A stretch of DNA of 64,000 nucleotides from Candidatus Levyibacteriota bacterium (GCA_029260965.1 JAJDCG010000001.1:310001-374000); one strand, 5' to 3'; positions 24,150 through 32,794 are shown, numbered from the stretch's first letter. Notes: generated from the sequence alone by a model not told the origin. Numbers and translations: made by a program.

Positions 24150-26936
24150 TTATCCAATCTCAGGATAATGGCATTTTTTGAATTTTTTACTACTTCCACA
24201 CCAGCAGGGATCGTTGCGGCCTAGTTTTTTCTGCGATTTGGCTACGTTTTGTTTTTTTGTATCTGTTGAGATCTCACTGGCTGGCGTGTTGGTCGTGGCG
24301 TGATCTGTATGTTTTGGTAGATCTGGAAGGACGCTTGTTGCTTTAGTAGGGGAAATTTTTGCATTATCAGCGTTAGTTTGGGCATGGGTTGGTCCTGGAT
24401 GAACGGATCCGTCTTCGTGCGTATGTGTTTGTTGTTGGACCTGTACTTTATAGATTCTATGAACTATCTCATCATCAATTGAGCTCATGAGATTTTCAAA
24501 CATTTTAAATCCTTCATTTTTATACTCAACTAACGGATCTTTTTGGGCATAACCCCTCAGGCCGATTCCTCCCCGTAGGCTATCCATAGCATCTAGATGA
24601 TTCATCCAGAGTTTGTCTATAGTTCCCAGCATCACAAATTTTTCAACCCGTCTCATCAGTTCTCCTCCAAGTTGATTCTCTTTTTGTCTGTAAAGATCGT
24701 TGGCAATTTTTTTCAGGAATTCTATTTTTTCCTCTGCTGAGCCTGCTTGCTGGAGTTGCGTTATCAATTGTTTTTGTGAAGCAGGATCAAATGGAATTAT
24801 GATGGTGAAATCTGTCACGATAGCTTCATTTATGTTATCGAGTTTTTCTGGATCAGAAGCGGCTCGATTTACGATCATGCTGATTGCAGACTCGATTCTT
24901 TCCTGTACCTCTTCTTTTAGGGCTGTATCTTTTTCTATTTCTGATTCAAGCACTTTTCGTCTGAGATCATAGATTATTTCTCTTTGTTTATTGAGAACAT
25001 CATCGTATTCAACAAGGTGTTTTCTGGTATCAAAATTGAATCCTTCTACTTTGACCTGTGCATTTTCAATTGATTTGGAAACGAGTGGGTGTTCAAGTGG
25101 TACATCCTCTGGCATATTAAATCTGGTCATGATACTGGCGACTCGGTCTCCACCAAAGATTCTCATTATCTCATCATCAAGCGCGACAAAAAATTTGGAT
25201 GCACCAGGATCACCCTGACGGCCTGAACGGCCTCTGAGCTGATTATCAATACGTCTTGATTCGTGTCTCTCAGTCCCTATGACGTATAGTCCACCGAGTT
25301 TTTTTACCTCATCATGTTCTTTTTTCCATTTTTTGTACTCTGGAGAATTTTGTTTTGTTGAACCATCTGCTTTTTTAGGTGGTTCTCCGCCTAGAACTAT
25401 ATCAACTCCACGACCCGCCATGTTGGTTGCCACTGTCACAGCGCCTATTTTGCCTGCATCGGCGATGATCTCTGCCTCTCTCAAATGGTTTTTGGCATTT
25501 AACAGTTCAAATCTTATCTTCCGTCTTTTGAGAAATTCTCCTATGATCTCATTTTTTTCAATAGAAGTTGTGCCGATTAGTATTGGTTGACCAGTTTTGT
25601 GTACCGCCTCTATTTCTGAGACAACAGCCGATATTTTGGCGCGTCCTGTTTTATAAACAGCATCTGAATTATCAATTCTGGCGAGGGGATTATTGGTGGG
25701 AATTACAACTACATCCAGGTTGTAGATTTTGCGGAACTCCTCAGACTCTGTAACAGCAGTACCAGTCATGCCAGCGAGTATTTCATACATGCGGAAATAA
25801 TTCTGTAGCGATACAGTTGCAAGCGTTTTTGACTCGCGTTGAATGGCTACATTTTCTTTTGCCTCAATCGCTTGATGGATTCCGTCTGAGAGACGTCTAC
25901 CCTCCATGAGTCGTCCTGTGAATTCATCAACTAGTATTACTTGATTATCTTTGACTATGTAGTCTTTCTCTTTTTTAAAAAGAGTACGAGCTTTTAGTGC
26001 TGCCTCCAGGTGATATACGGTATCAAAATCTTTTTCATAAATATCTTTGACACCGTAAAGTTTTTCAATTTTTCCAATTCCATGATCTGTGAGGTGAACA
26101 GTGCGGAGTTTTTCATCAATGTTATAGTCAGTATCTGATGAAAGTTTGTCTACGACTTTAGCATATTCATAATAACGTGCAGATGGTGATTCGTCAGGTG
26201 CTGAGATGATGTGGGGAGTACGCGCTTCATCAATAAGCACAGAGTCTACTTCATCAACGACCGCGAAGTAGTAGCCTCTCTGCCTAAGATTTTTGACTTC
26301 ATTTTCCATGTTGTCCCTGAGGTAATCAAAACCAAATTCTGAGTTAATGCCATATGTTACGTCAGCAGAATATGCTTCTTTTCTTGATATGGGTTTTAAG
26401 TGTGCAAGTTTGAAATCTTTGGCATTCTTGTCATTAAATTTAGAATCGTAAATGAAAGATTCATTGTTGATAATTGATGAGACACTTATGCCAAGTAGGT
26501 CAAAAACAGGACCCATCCAACCTGCATCACGACGTGCTAGATAATCGTTGACAGTAACAAGATGAACACCCTTGCCAGTTAGTGCATGGAGATATAAGGC
26601 GGGAAGAGCAGATAGGGTTTTGCCTTCACCTGTTTTTTGCTCAGCTATCTTACCTTGTGACAGAACAACTGCTGCCATAATCTGGACATCAAAATGTCTC
26701 ATGCCCACGGCTCGTAGGGATGCTTCACGAACGAGAGCAAATGCCTCAGGTAGTATGTCCTCAAGCCTTTCATTTCTGGAAACTCTTTTTTTGAACTCTT
26801 CTGTTTTTTTGGGGAAATCAGTATCCTTCAATTTTTGCATTTTTGGTTCAAGCGATGCTACCTGGTCAACGATTGGCTGAAGGCCTGAAACCTCGCGGTT
26901 ATTGGAATCAAAGAGCTTATTTAATATGCCTAGCAT
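24150..26936 (-). CDS. secA: Preprotein translocase ATPase SecA
   Basis: Motor of the Sec export pathway, 928 residues, full length. Walker A is G-E-G-K-T (about residues 102-106, in A-E-Q-K-T-G-E-G-K-T-L); the DEAD-like box is V-D-E-V-D-S-V-L-I-D-E-A-R-T-P near 225. G-R-S-G-R-Q-G-D-P-G-A-S lies near 570. A His/Thr-rich linker precedes the C-terminal zinc motif C-W-C-G-S-S-K-K-F-K-K-C-H at about 911-923, used for SecB or lipid contact. The leader of about 100 bases contains a palindromic repeat. secD and secF lie at the other end of the window. Confidence 0.97.
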   Translation of the reverse strand: MLGILNKLFDSNNREVSGLQPIVDQVASLEPKMQKLKDTDFPKKTEEFKKRVSRNERLEDILPEAFALVREASLRAVGMRHFDVQIMAAVVLSQGKIAEQKTGEGKTLSALPALYLHALTGKGVHLVTVNDYLARRDAGWMGPVFDLLGISVSSIINNESFIYDSKFNDKNAKDFKLAHLKPISRKEAYSADVTYGINSEFGFDYLRDNMENEVKNLRQRGYYFAVVDEVDSVLIDEARTPHIISAPDESPSARYYEYAKVVDKLSSDTDYNIDEKLRTVHLTDHGIGKIEKLYGVKDIYEKDFDTVYHLEAALKARTLFKKEKDYIVKDNQVILVDEFTGRLMEGRRLSDGIHQAIEAKENVAIQRESKTLATVSLQNYFRMYEILAGMTGTAVTESEEFRKIYNLDVVVIPTNNPLARIDNSDAVYKTGRAKISAVVSEIEAVHKTGQPILIGTTSIEKNEIIGEFLKRRKIRFELLNAKNHLREAEIIADAGKIGAVTVATNMAGRGVDIVLGGEPPKKADGSTKQNSPEYKKWKKEHDEVKKLGGLYVIGTERHESRRIDNQLRGRSGRQGDPGASKFFVALDDEIMRIFGGDRVASIMTRFNMPEDVPLEHPLVSKSIENAQVKVEGFNFDTRKHLVEYDDVLNKQREIIYDLRRKVLESEIEKDTALKEEVQERIESAISMIVNRAASDPEKLDNINEAIVTDFTIIIPFDPASQKQLITQLQQAGSAEEKIEFLKKIANDLYRQKENQLGGELMRRVEKFVMLGTIDKLWMNHLDAMDSLRGGIGLRGYAQKDPLVEYKNEGFKMFENLMSSIDDEIVHRIYKVQVQQQTHTHEDGSVHPGPTHAQTNADNAKISPTKATSVLPDLPKHTDHATTNTPASEISTDTKKQNVAKSQKKLGRNDPCWCGSSKKFKKCHYPEIG

Positions 26937-26948
26937 GGTTTTTGTTTT

Positions 26949-27032
26949 GTCATCCTGAGTAGCGCGAAGGATCTAAGCTAAACAATGTTTTTGTAGAGAT
27001 TCACCTCTCTCGCTAAGCGGGATCAGAATGAC
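26949..27032. repeat. Imperfect palindromic (REP/MITE-like) repeat in the secA leader
   Basis: 84 bases whose ends are inverted copies: the left end G-T-C-A-T-C-C-T-G-A matches the right end T-C-A-G-A-A-T-G-A-C in reverse, and pairing continues in patches for about 30 bases (A-G-C-G and G-A-A-T/G-G-A-T-C-T blocks). The arms resemble the G-T-C-A-T-T-C-T-G-A-G type of short repeat that is dispersed in many environmental bacterial genomes. I saw no second copy in this window. Confidence 0.6.
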
Positions 27033-27044
27033 AATGCGTATTTA

Positions 27045-27053
27045 ATATTAGCA
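27045..27053 (-). promoter_or_regulatory. Extended -10 box, probable secA promoter
   Basis: TGC-TAATAT on the minus strand. Transcription from about 27038 would pass through the palindromic repeat at 26949-27032, placing a long hairpin in the secA leader. Confidence 0.4.
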
Positions 27054-27074
27054 TATACTAGGCTCATAAACAAG

Positions 27075-27103
27075 AAAAACCCCTCACCTGATCAGGTGAG
27101 GGG
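27075..27103 (-). terminator. Strong intrinsic terminator after the 13-residue peptide gene
   Basis: A perfect 24-base palindrome (27080-27103; C-C-C-C-T-C-A-C-C-T-G-A and its complement) followed on the minus strand by T5. It begins 8 bases after the stop codon of the lysine-rich peptide and separates it from secA. Confidence 0.85.
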
Positions 27104-27111
27104 TTAATAGG

Positions 27112-27153
27112 TTACTTTTTTTTAGCTTTTTTAGCTTTTTTCTTTGCTGGCAT
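27112..27153 (-). CDS. 13-residue lysine-rich peptide
   Basis: ATG, twelve codons and TAA giving M-P-A-K-K-K-A-K-K-A-K-K-K. Nine of 13 residues are Lys, three are Ala or Pro. What makes it credible is the setting: a near-perfect Shine-Dalgarno sequence (GGGAGGTGA) 5 bases before the ATG, rare in this window, and a strong terminator directly after. The whole unit, promoter to terminator, is about 120 bases and holds nothing else. The peptide would be able to bind RNA or the ribosome, like tiny basic ribosomal proteins, but I recognise no family. The alternative is a short RNA that happens to contain an ORF. Confidence 0.55.
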   Translation of the reverse strand: MPAKKKAKKAKKK

Positions 27154-27172
27154 GAAGAATCACCTCCCTTTG

Positions 27173-27200
27173 ATTTATTTCGCAAATTTATGAAATAAAT
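27173..27200 (-). promoter_or_regulatory. Dyad before the 13-residue peptide gene
   Basis: A-T-T-T-A-T-T-T-C / G-A-A-A-T-A-A-A-T, 9-bp perfect arms with a 10-base centre, ending about 10 bases before the Shine-Dalgarno sequence. Depending on the real start of transcription it is a 5' hairpin or an operator. Confidence 0.45.
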
Positions 27201-27238
27201 ATTAATATAATAGTCGTTTTTTGTCAGATTATTGTCAA
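27199..27238 (-). promoter_or_regulatory. Promoter region of the peptide gene
   Basis: On the minus strand a TTGACA (27238-27233) and, overlapping in phase, CTGACA (27227-27222) with a 17-base spacer to TAATAT (27204-27199). The second pairing has the better spacing. The rest of the stretch from 27239 to 27329 shows no gene or clear signal. Confidence 0.45.
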
Positions 27239-27329
27239 GAAAATAGCGAGCTTCAAAAAAGGGGATTTGGATTGATTTGAAGCCAAAAATCACGAATGAG
27301 AATTATTTTTTTTAATATTTTTATTTTAC

Positions 27330-28586
27330 TTATTCTCCAATACTAATCTTCTCTTTGCCCATGTATTTCTGGAGAATTTTGGGGATAATAATTGATCCGT
27401 CTTCCTGCTGGTAGTTTTCAAGAATTGCAACTAGCGTTCTACCAATTGCGAACACGGTTCCATTTAGGACATGTGCGTATAATTTTTCTGATCCGTCAGT
27501 ATATTTTATGTTTAATCTACGGGACTGAAAATCAGTAACTGTTGATACAGATGTTACCTCGCGGTATTTGTCTTGAGAGGGGATCCATGCCTCCAGATCA
27601 TACTTGCGTGCAGCAGGAAAGCCTAGGTCTCCTGTACACATTTTTACTACTTGATATGGAATTTCTAAGGCTTGGAACAGCTTCTCCTCAATGCTTAATA
27701 AAAATTCTTGCTCTTGGTCATCTTTGCCATCTGTAACAAATGAGACCATTTCTAGCTTATCAAATTGATGAACCCTGAGGATGCCCCGCGTGTCTTTACC
27801 GTATGATCCTGCTTCTCGTCTAAAAGCAGATGAGAAAGCAAGATATCTCTTTGGCATCTCTTTTAGGTTTATCAGATCGTCTTTATGCATTGGGACGATT
27901 GAGTGCTCGGCAGTTCCGACGAGAAATAATCCGTCTTCTTTGAGTTGAAACATATCTTCCTCACCACCATTTTCCATATATCCTAGACCCTTCATGATAT
28001 CGTCCTTTATCATGGTAGGCGGTATCACCAGGCTAAACCCTTCTTTTGTTAGCTCTGCAATGGCGAATTGGATTAGCGCGAATTCCAATAGTGCGGCGTC
28101 ATTTTTGAGATATGCAAATCTGCTACCAGAGACTTTCGCAGCACTTTCTACATTTATAATGTTAAGACTTTTTCCGAGCTCTAGGTGATCCAGTGGTTTG
28201 AAGTCAAACTTTTTGGGTTTACCCCAGGTTTTGACTACATCATTTTCTGATTCGTCTTTTCCAATTTTGACATCCTCTTTTGCAGGGTTTGGGATTTGCA
28301 ACAGGAGTGCGGTAAGCTTTTCATTTAGTGCATGATACTGATCGTCTAATTCTATATATTTTTCTTTAGCCTTTTTCCCTTCTTCTATTTGTTCAGGTGT
28401 TGGTTTTCCAGTAATTGATTTATTTATTTTGTTTCGTTTTTCTGCAATTTCTTGTAAATTTTTCTGTGCTTCACGTTTTTTATTATCTAATTCTAGAATT
28501 TTTTTTATATCAATATCAATTTTTTTATCTTTTGCAGCTTTTTGTATCTTCTCAGGATTGTCGCGGACTAATTTAATATCAAACAT
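27330..28586 (-). CDS. serS: Seryl-tRNA synthetase
   Basis: Class II synthetase charging tRNA-Ser, 418 residues. The N-terminal tRNA-binding coiled coil is at about 30-105 and the catalytic core follows. Motif 2 is in the F-R-R-E-A-G-S-Y-G-K-D-T-R-G segment near 257-270, and motif 3 is in G-T-V-F-A-I-G-R-T near 384-392. T-A-E-H-S-I near 225 contacts serine. It is full length. No Shine-Dalgarno sequence is seen; an extended -10 ends exactly 6 bases before the ATG. Confidence 0.97.
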   Translation of the reverse strand: MFDIKLVRDNPEKIQKAAKDKKIDIDIKKILELDNKKREAQKNLQEIAEKRNKINKSITGKPTPEQIEEGKKAKEKYIELDDQYHALNEKLTALLLQIPNPAKEDVKIGKDESENDVVKTWGKPKKFDFKPLDHLELGKSLNIINVESAAKVSGSRFAYLKNDAALLEFALIQFAIAELTKEGFSLVIPPTMIKDDIMKGLGYMENGGEEDMFQLKEDGLFLVGTAEHSIVPMHKDDLINLKEMPKRYLAFSSAFRREAGSYGKDTRGILRVHQFDKLEMVSFVTDGKDDQEQEFLLSIEEKLFQALEIPYQVVKMCTGDLGFPAARKYDLEAWIPSQDKYREVTSVSTVTDFQSRRLNIKYTDGSEKLYAHVLNGTVFAIGRTLVAILENYQQEDGSIIIPKILQKYMGKEKISIGE

Positions 28587-28592
28587 AATTTA

Positions 28593-28601
28593 AGAATATC
28601 A
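28593..28601 (-). promoter_or_regulatory. Leaderless-type promoter of serS
   Basis: TGA-TATTCT on the minus strand, 6 bases before the ATG. A GTGACA lies 18 bases further upstream as a possible -35. Confidence 0.6.
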
Positions 28602-28674
28602 TATGGGTACCAAGAGTGTCACAAGTACCATGGATAAGGAGATTATATATTTTTATCTATGGATTGGCAATTTG

Positions 28675-29037
28675 TTATTTTAATTTTTTGGGGGAAGCTT
28701 TCTTCTTCGTAGAAGTTTTTGCTTTTACTGTTTTTGTTTTGGAGGCAGGTTTTACCTTTTGAGTTTTAGATGCGGGAGCTGTTTTTTTTGCAACTGGTGC
28801 TGATTTTCCAATTAATTTTGACAGGGAAGATTTGAGCCTTGAAGATTTATTTTTATGAATTATGTTTGACTTTACAGCCTTGTCAAGCGCTTTGTAGGCC
28901 TCATTTAGGCTTTTGGGTGATTTTGTTTCACGTGCTGTTTTAACAGCTTTTTTGAAAGCTTCTTTTACCTTCTTGTTTCTAACTGTTCTTTTCTTATCCT
29001 GCTTGAGCTTTTTCTTTGCGTGTTTTAGGATTGGCAT
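28675..29037 (-). CDS. rpsT: 30S ribosomal protein S20 with a basic tail
   Basis: 16S rRNA-binding protein of the small subunit. Residues 1-80 are S20: a start M-P-I-L-K-H-A-K-K-K, the R-N-K-K-V-K segment, long basic helices and N-K-S-S-R-L-K-S near 65. Ordinary S20 stops near residue 85; this one adds about 40 residues of Lys/Ala/Pro/Thr repeats, a disordered basic tail of histone-H1 style. The promoter is divergent from murJ and both start codons lie exactly 6 bases from their -10 boxes. Confidence 0.9.
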   Translation of the reverse strand: MPILKHAKKKLKQDKKRTVRNKKVKEAFKKAVKTARETKSPKSLNEAYKALDKAVKSNIIHKNKSSRLKSSLSKLIGKSAPVAKKTAPASKTQKVKPASKTKTVKAKTSTKKKASPKKLK

Positions 29038-29043
29038 ATAAGT

Positions 29044-29052
29044 ATTTTACCA
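29044..29052 (-). promoter_or_regulatory. Leaderless-type promoter of rpsT
   Basis: TGG-TAAAAT on the minus strand, an extended -10 ending 6 bases before the rpsT ATG. Confidence 0.65.
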
Positions 29053-29067
29053 TGATATACTTGTAAA

Positions 29068-29073
29068 TACAAT
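29068..29073 (+). promoter_or_regulatory. Leaderless-type promoter of murJ
   Basis: TACAAT on the plus strand ending 6 bases before the ATG at 29080. It overlaps the region of the divergent rpsT promoter, so RNA polymerase could hardly serve both at once. Confidence 0.6.
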
Positions 29074-29079
29074 AAATTT

Positions 29080-30759
29080 ATGCAAAACGGTTTTTTATCA
29101 AAAAGTATTGATCTCTTGACGCGCAAACAAAGCACGATTCTGTCTGCGGCTTTTGTAATCATGGGAACTGTGGTCTTGTCACAAGTTTTGGGTCTTGTTA
29201 AGAAAAGACTTCTTATTTCAATTTTTGGTGCATCTGTAACAACGGGTGTTTATGATGTTGCATATAAGCTTCCTGATCTTTTGTTTCAGCTGGTTGTTGC
29301 TTCAGCTTTTTCTAGTGCTTTCATACCAGTGTTTTCTGATCTTCTGAGCAGCAACAAAGAACGTCTTGCTCACAAGATGGCATCAAATATTCTGAGTTGG
29401 GGGATGGCTATTTTCTTTGCATTGTCAGTAGTGCTTGCCGTCTTTGCGCCATTTTTCCTGCAAATTCTAAATCCAGGCGGTGGGTTTAGTCCAGCAGATA
29501 TGCAATTAATGGCAAACCTGATGAGGATTATTATCTTGGGACAGTTTCTTATCGTAATAGGTACATTTTTTACGGCAATGCTTCAATCATATAATCATTT
29601 CTTTGTCCCAGGTTTTGCTCTATCGCTTTACAATCTGGGAATAATACTTGGTCTCTTGATATTTTCGCCTTTTATTGGGATATATTCGGGAGCCGTAGGT
29701 ACAGTGATGGGTGCAATTTTCTTTATACTTTTTCAGTTGCCACTTGTTAAGAAGATTGGTTTTAACTTCAAGCTAAATTTTGCGTTAGGCGATTCGGGTT
29801 TGAGAACAATAACTCATCTGATGTGGCCAAGAACTCTTGCAAACGGGGTATTCCAAATGGGAGTTATTCTCATTGTTGCGCTCGTATCTTTTTTACCTGA
29901 GAGTGGAAGAAAATATATTATTTTTGATCTGGCGCAGACTATAGCATGGGCACCAGTTGCCTTGATCGGTAATGCGATTGCTCAGGCTGCTTTTCCAGTT
30001 TTAGCACGTGAGCGGGGACAGCTTGATAAGTTCAAGTTGACTTTTATGAATAGTTTCAACCAGATGCTCTATCTGATTTTGCCAATATCTGTTCTTATAT
30101 TAGTTTTGCGCATACCGATAGTGCGGCTTGTTTTCGGAGCTCCCAAGCTTGATTGGCCCGCAACCGTGTTAACTGGTAATACATTGGCATTTTTCTCTTT
30201 TTCTATTTTTGCTCAAGGCTTGATAGCGTTAACCTATAGAGCATTTTATGCTCTTCATGACACGAAGACTCCTCTTGTCACTGGTGCAATTTCCACTCTT
30301 TTGATGCTTGGAATTGGCTTTTTCTTGATAATCGGTTTACCTCAGAGCTTTGGTATAAACACTGATGTGTCAAGCATAGCAGTAGCATATTCAGGAGCAT
30401 CTATTTTCCAGCTTGTTTGGTTATTCCTTCTTTTGAATAGGGCAACAGGTGGATTTCCTGTTGCTCATCTTTTTTCTTCATGGTGGAAATTTATTGCATC
30501 TTCAACCTTAACTGCATTCGCGCTTTATATACCCATAAAGCTTCTTGATCAGTTAGTTTTTGATACCACACTTACTGTTAATCTTTTGATACTGACTGGT
30601 ATTTCGTCGATGGCAGGTTTGTCAATCTACTTGTTTCTCTCTTGGTTTTTTGACGTTAAAGAAGCAAAAATCTATATCCTTGCGATTCGAAAAATAGGGA
30701 ACTGGAAAGAAGTTGCCTCCAAGATGGAGGAAGTAATAGGGCGTCGCGATAAAGAGTAA
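29080..30759 (+). CDS. murJ: Lipid II flippase MurJ (MviN family)
   Basis: Moves the peptidoglycan precursor lipid II across the membrane. The 559 residues hold about 14 hydrophobic segments of the MOP exporter type. Near the N terminus are A-F-V-I-M-G-T-V-V-L-S-Q-V-L-G-L-V-K and D-V-A-Y-K-L-P-D-L, typical of MurJ, and R-A-F-Y-A-L-H-D-T-K-T-P near 388-399 is the conserved C-half motif. The tail after the last helix is short and charged. It shows that the cell builds its own peptidoglycan, consistent with ftsEX and the M23 hydrolase nearby. It converges on groEL. Confidence 0.95.
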   Translation: MQNGFLSKSIDLLTRKQSTILSAAFVIMGTVVLSQVLGLVKKRLLISIFGASVTTGVYDVAYKLPDLLFQLVVASAFSSAFIPVFSDLLSSNKERLAHKMASNILSWGMAIFFALSVVLAVFAPFFLQILNPGGGFSPADMQLMANLMRIIILGQFLIVIGTFFTAMLQSYNHFFVPGFALSLYNLGIILGLLIFSPFIGIYSGAVGTVMGAIFFILFQLPLVKKIGFNFKLNFALGDSGLRTITHLMWPRTLANGVFQMGVILIVALVSFLPESGRKYIIFDLAQTIAWAPVALIGNAIAQAAFPVLARERGQLDKFKLTFMNSFNQMLYLILPISVLILVLRIPIVRLVFGAPKLDWPATVLTGNTLAFFSFSIFAQGLIALTYRAFYALHDTKTPLVTGAISTLLMLGIGFFLIIGLPQSFGINTDVSSIAVAYSGASIFQLVWLFLLLNRATGGFPVAHLFSSWWKFIASSTLTAFALYIPIKLLDQLVFDTTLTVNLLILTGISSMAGLSIYLFLSWFFDVKEAKIYILAIRKIGNWKEVASKMEEVIGRRDKE

Positions 30760-30768
30760 GGGGAAAAG

Positions 30769-32439
30769 CTACATCATTCCACCCATGCCACCCATTCCTG
30801 GCATACCGCCTTCGGGGCCTGGTGCATCTGACTTCTTTTCTGGAATATCTGTTACTAGTGCTTCGGTCGTAAGAATCATGATTGCTACAGAGATTGCATT
30901 TTGAACTGCGGTTCTTACAACTTTTAAGGGATCAATAATTCCTTCTGTTATCATATTTACAGGTTTAGCTGTGTCAGCGGATTCAATGTTCATAACATTG
31001 AAACCTTGTCCACTTGCAGATATATCCCTAGCTTTTGTTATTAACATTCCTGCGTCTAATCCCGCATTTTGCATTAATTTAACGAAAGGCGCTTCTAGTG
31101 AATTTTTTACAATTTCAAAACCAAAGATCTCGTCCCTACTTGCTGTTTCATTTTCTAAATCTTTAGTATTCATTTTTGTAGAAATATCTAGTAGAGCAAC
31201 AGAGCCACCTGGTACAATTCCCTCCTCAAGAGCTGCTTTTGTTGCTGCAACAGCGTCAATTACGCGTTCTTTTTTCTCCTTCATTTCTACTTCGGTGGCT
31301 GCTCCTACATTGATAACAGCAACTCCACCTGTTAGTTTTGCAAGTCTCTCTTTTAGTTTGTCGCCATCAAATTCAGATGTCGTATTCTCAATGGTTGCTT
31401 TTATTTGGCCAATTCTTTTTTCTATTGCGTTTTTGTTTCCTTTGCCACCTATAATTCTCGCATTTTCCTTGTCAGCCCATATTTTGTCAGCTCTACCACA
31501 GTCCTCAACAGTGATACTCTCAAGAGTTCGTCCTGTGTCTTCGGATATTACTGTGCCACCTGTGAGTGTTGCTATATCTTCAAGCATTTCTTTTCGTCTG
31601 TCACCAAATCCCGGTGCTTTGATAGCAAGTGGATTAAATGTGCCACGAAGTTTGTTAACAACAAGAGCAGCAAGTGCTTCGCCCTCTATATCATCGGCAA
31701 TAATTACGAGATTTTTAGAAACTTTTACAAAGTTTTCCAGAAATGGAACAAATTCATTTAGGGCTGAGATTTTTTTGTCAGTTATTAATATGTATGGATC
31801 TTCAATTTCAGACTCCATTTTGTCAGCATTTGTTACAAAATATGGAGATGCATAACCTTTGTCAAACTCCATCCCTTCCTTATGTTCTATTTCAGTTAAA
31901 AGACTTCTTCCTTCTTCTACGGTAATTACACCGTCTTCTCCTACTTTCTTTATCGCATCAGCGATTAGATTTCCTAGCTCTGTGTCTCCAGCTGAAATAG
32001 TTGCAACGTTAGCAATGTCTGATTGTTTGATTTTTGTTGACATTTCTTTAAGTTGAGAAACAATATGTTTTCCAGCTTTTTCAATACCCCTTCGCATAAT
32101 CATGGGATTTGATCCTGCTGTTATCATTTTTATACCTTCGTCTACGATTGCTCGTGCAAGAACGGTTGAGGTTGTGGTTCCATCTCCAGCTATGTCTGCT
32201 GTTTTGGAGGCTGCTTCTTTAACAAGCTGTGCTCCCATGTTTTCAAAAGGATCAGCAAGTTCTATTTCTTTGGCAACAGTTACACCATCATGGACTACGT
32301 TTGGAGCACCCCACTTTTTATCTAGTGCTACATTTCGTCCTTTTGGACCAAGCGTTGTTGCAACTGCATTTGCCAGTTGATCAACACCCTTTTTGAGGGA
32401 TTCTCTTGCATCTGCACCGTATTTAATTTGTTTTGCCAT
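30769..32439 (-). CDS. groEL: Chaperonin GroEL
   Basis: 60-kDa chaperonin that folds proteins in the cytoplasm with GroES. 556 residues, full length. D-G-T-T-T-S near 86-91 is the ATP-site segment, E-G-M-E-F-D-K-G-Y near 190 and the apical domain follow, and the C terminus ends in the usual Gly/Met repeat. It begins 5 bases after groES on the same transcript, under a CIRCE-like operator. Confidence 0.98.
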   Translation of the reverse strand: MAKQIKYGADARESLKKGVDQLANAVATTLGPKGRNVALDKKWGAPNVVHDGVTVAKEIELADPFENMGAQLVKEAASKTADIAGDGTTTSTVLARAIVDEGIKMITAGSNPMIMRRGIEKAGKHIVSQLKEMSTKIKQSDIANVATISAGDTELGNLIADAIKKVGEDGVITVEEGRSLLTEIEHKEGMEFDKGYASPYFVTNADKMESEIEDPYILITDKKISALNEFVPFLENFVKVSKNLVIIADDIEGEALAALVVNKLRGTFNPLAIKAPGFGDRRKEMLEDIATLTGGTVISEDTGRTLESITVEDCGRADKIWADKENARIIGGKGNKNAIEKRIGQIKATIENTTSEFDGDKLKERLAKLTGGVAVINVGAATEVEMKEKKERVIDAVAATKAALEEGIVPGGSVALLDISTKMNTKDLENETASRDEIFGFEIVKNSLEAPFVKLMQNAGLDAGMLITKARDISASGQGFNVMNIESADTAKPVNMITEGIIDPLKVVRTAVQNAISVAIMILTTEALVTDIPEKKSDAPGPEGGMPGMGGMGGMM

Positions 32440-32444
32440 AATTT

Positions 32445-32744
32445 TTATTCAACGATTGCTAAGATATCTGATTGTTTTACCAGCTTCCATTCTTCATTGT
32501 CAACTTTTACTTCATTTCCACCCCATTTGGTATACATTACTTTTTGGCCAATTTTGACAACCATGGGAATTAGCTTGCCTGAATCATCGCGGGCACCTTC
32601 GCCAACTGCCACCACTTCTCCTGTTTGGGGTTTTTCTTTAGAATTTTCTGGAAGATAAATTCCTCCAGATGTTTTAGCCTCAGCCTTGAGTGGCTTAACC
32701 AGGATGTTGTCGAATAATGGTTTTATGTTATTTTTGTTTGCCAT
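32445..32744 (-). CDS. groES: Co-chaperonin GroES
   Basis: Heptameric lid of the GroEL chamber, 99 residues. The mobile loop contains T-S-G-G-I-Y-L-P (about 25-32) and the C-terminal half has the K-Y/W-G-G-N-E-V segment. It is first in the operon; a GGAGG lies 14 bases before the ATG, further than usual. The promoter and heat-shock operator lie directly upstream, back to back with the promoter of a surface protein. Confidence 0.97.
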   Translation of the reverse strand: MANKNNIKPLFDNILVKPLKAEAKTSGGIYLPENSKEKPQTGEVVAVGEGARDDSGKLIPMVVKIGQKVMYTKWGGNEVKVDNEEWKLVKQSDILAIVE

Positions 32745-32766
32745 CTGCTTTATTTTTGCCTCCAGT

Positions 32767-32793
32767 TTATCACTCGGATAATCTGTATGCTAA
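32767..32793 (-). promoter_or_regulatory. CIRCE-like HrcA operator of groES-groEL
   Basis: On the minus strand TTAGCATAC, nine bases, GAGTGATAA. The CIRCE consensus is TTAGCACTC-N9-GAGTGCTAA: the left half matches 7 of 9, the right half 8 of 9, and the spacer is exactly nine. It sits just after the -10, over the start region, as is usual for HrcA repression. HrcA itself is not in the window. Confidence 0.8.
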
Positions 32794-32794
32794 T

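Noticed and set aside
27084..27293. 69-codon minus-strand frame across the lysine-rich peptide region
   Set aside because: It runs through the promoter, the dyad and the terminator in a different frame from the 13-residue ORF, which has the strong ribosome site.
30971..31855. 294-codon open frame on the plus strand, antisense to groEL
   Set aside because: It lies wholly inside a clearly coding groEL and its Ser/Ile-rich product is the usual shadow of a highly constrained gene. No promoter or ribosome site was seen.
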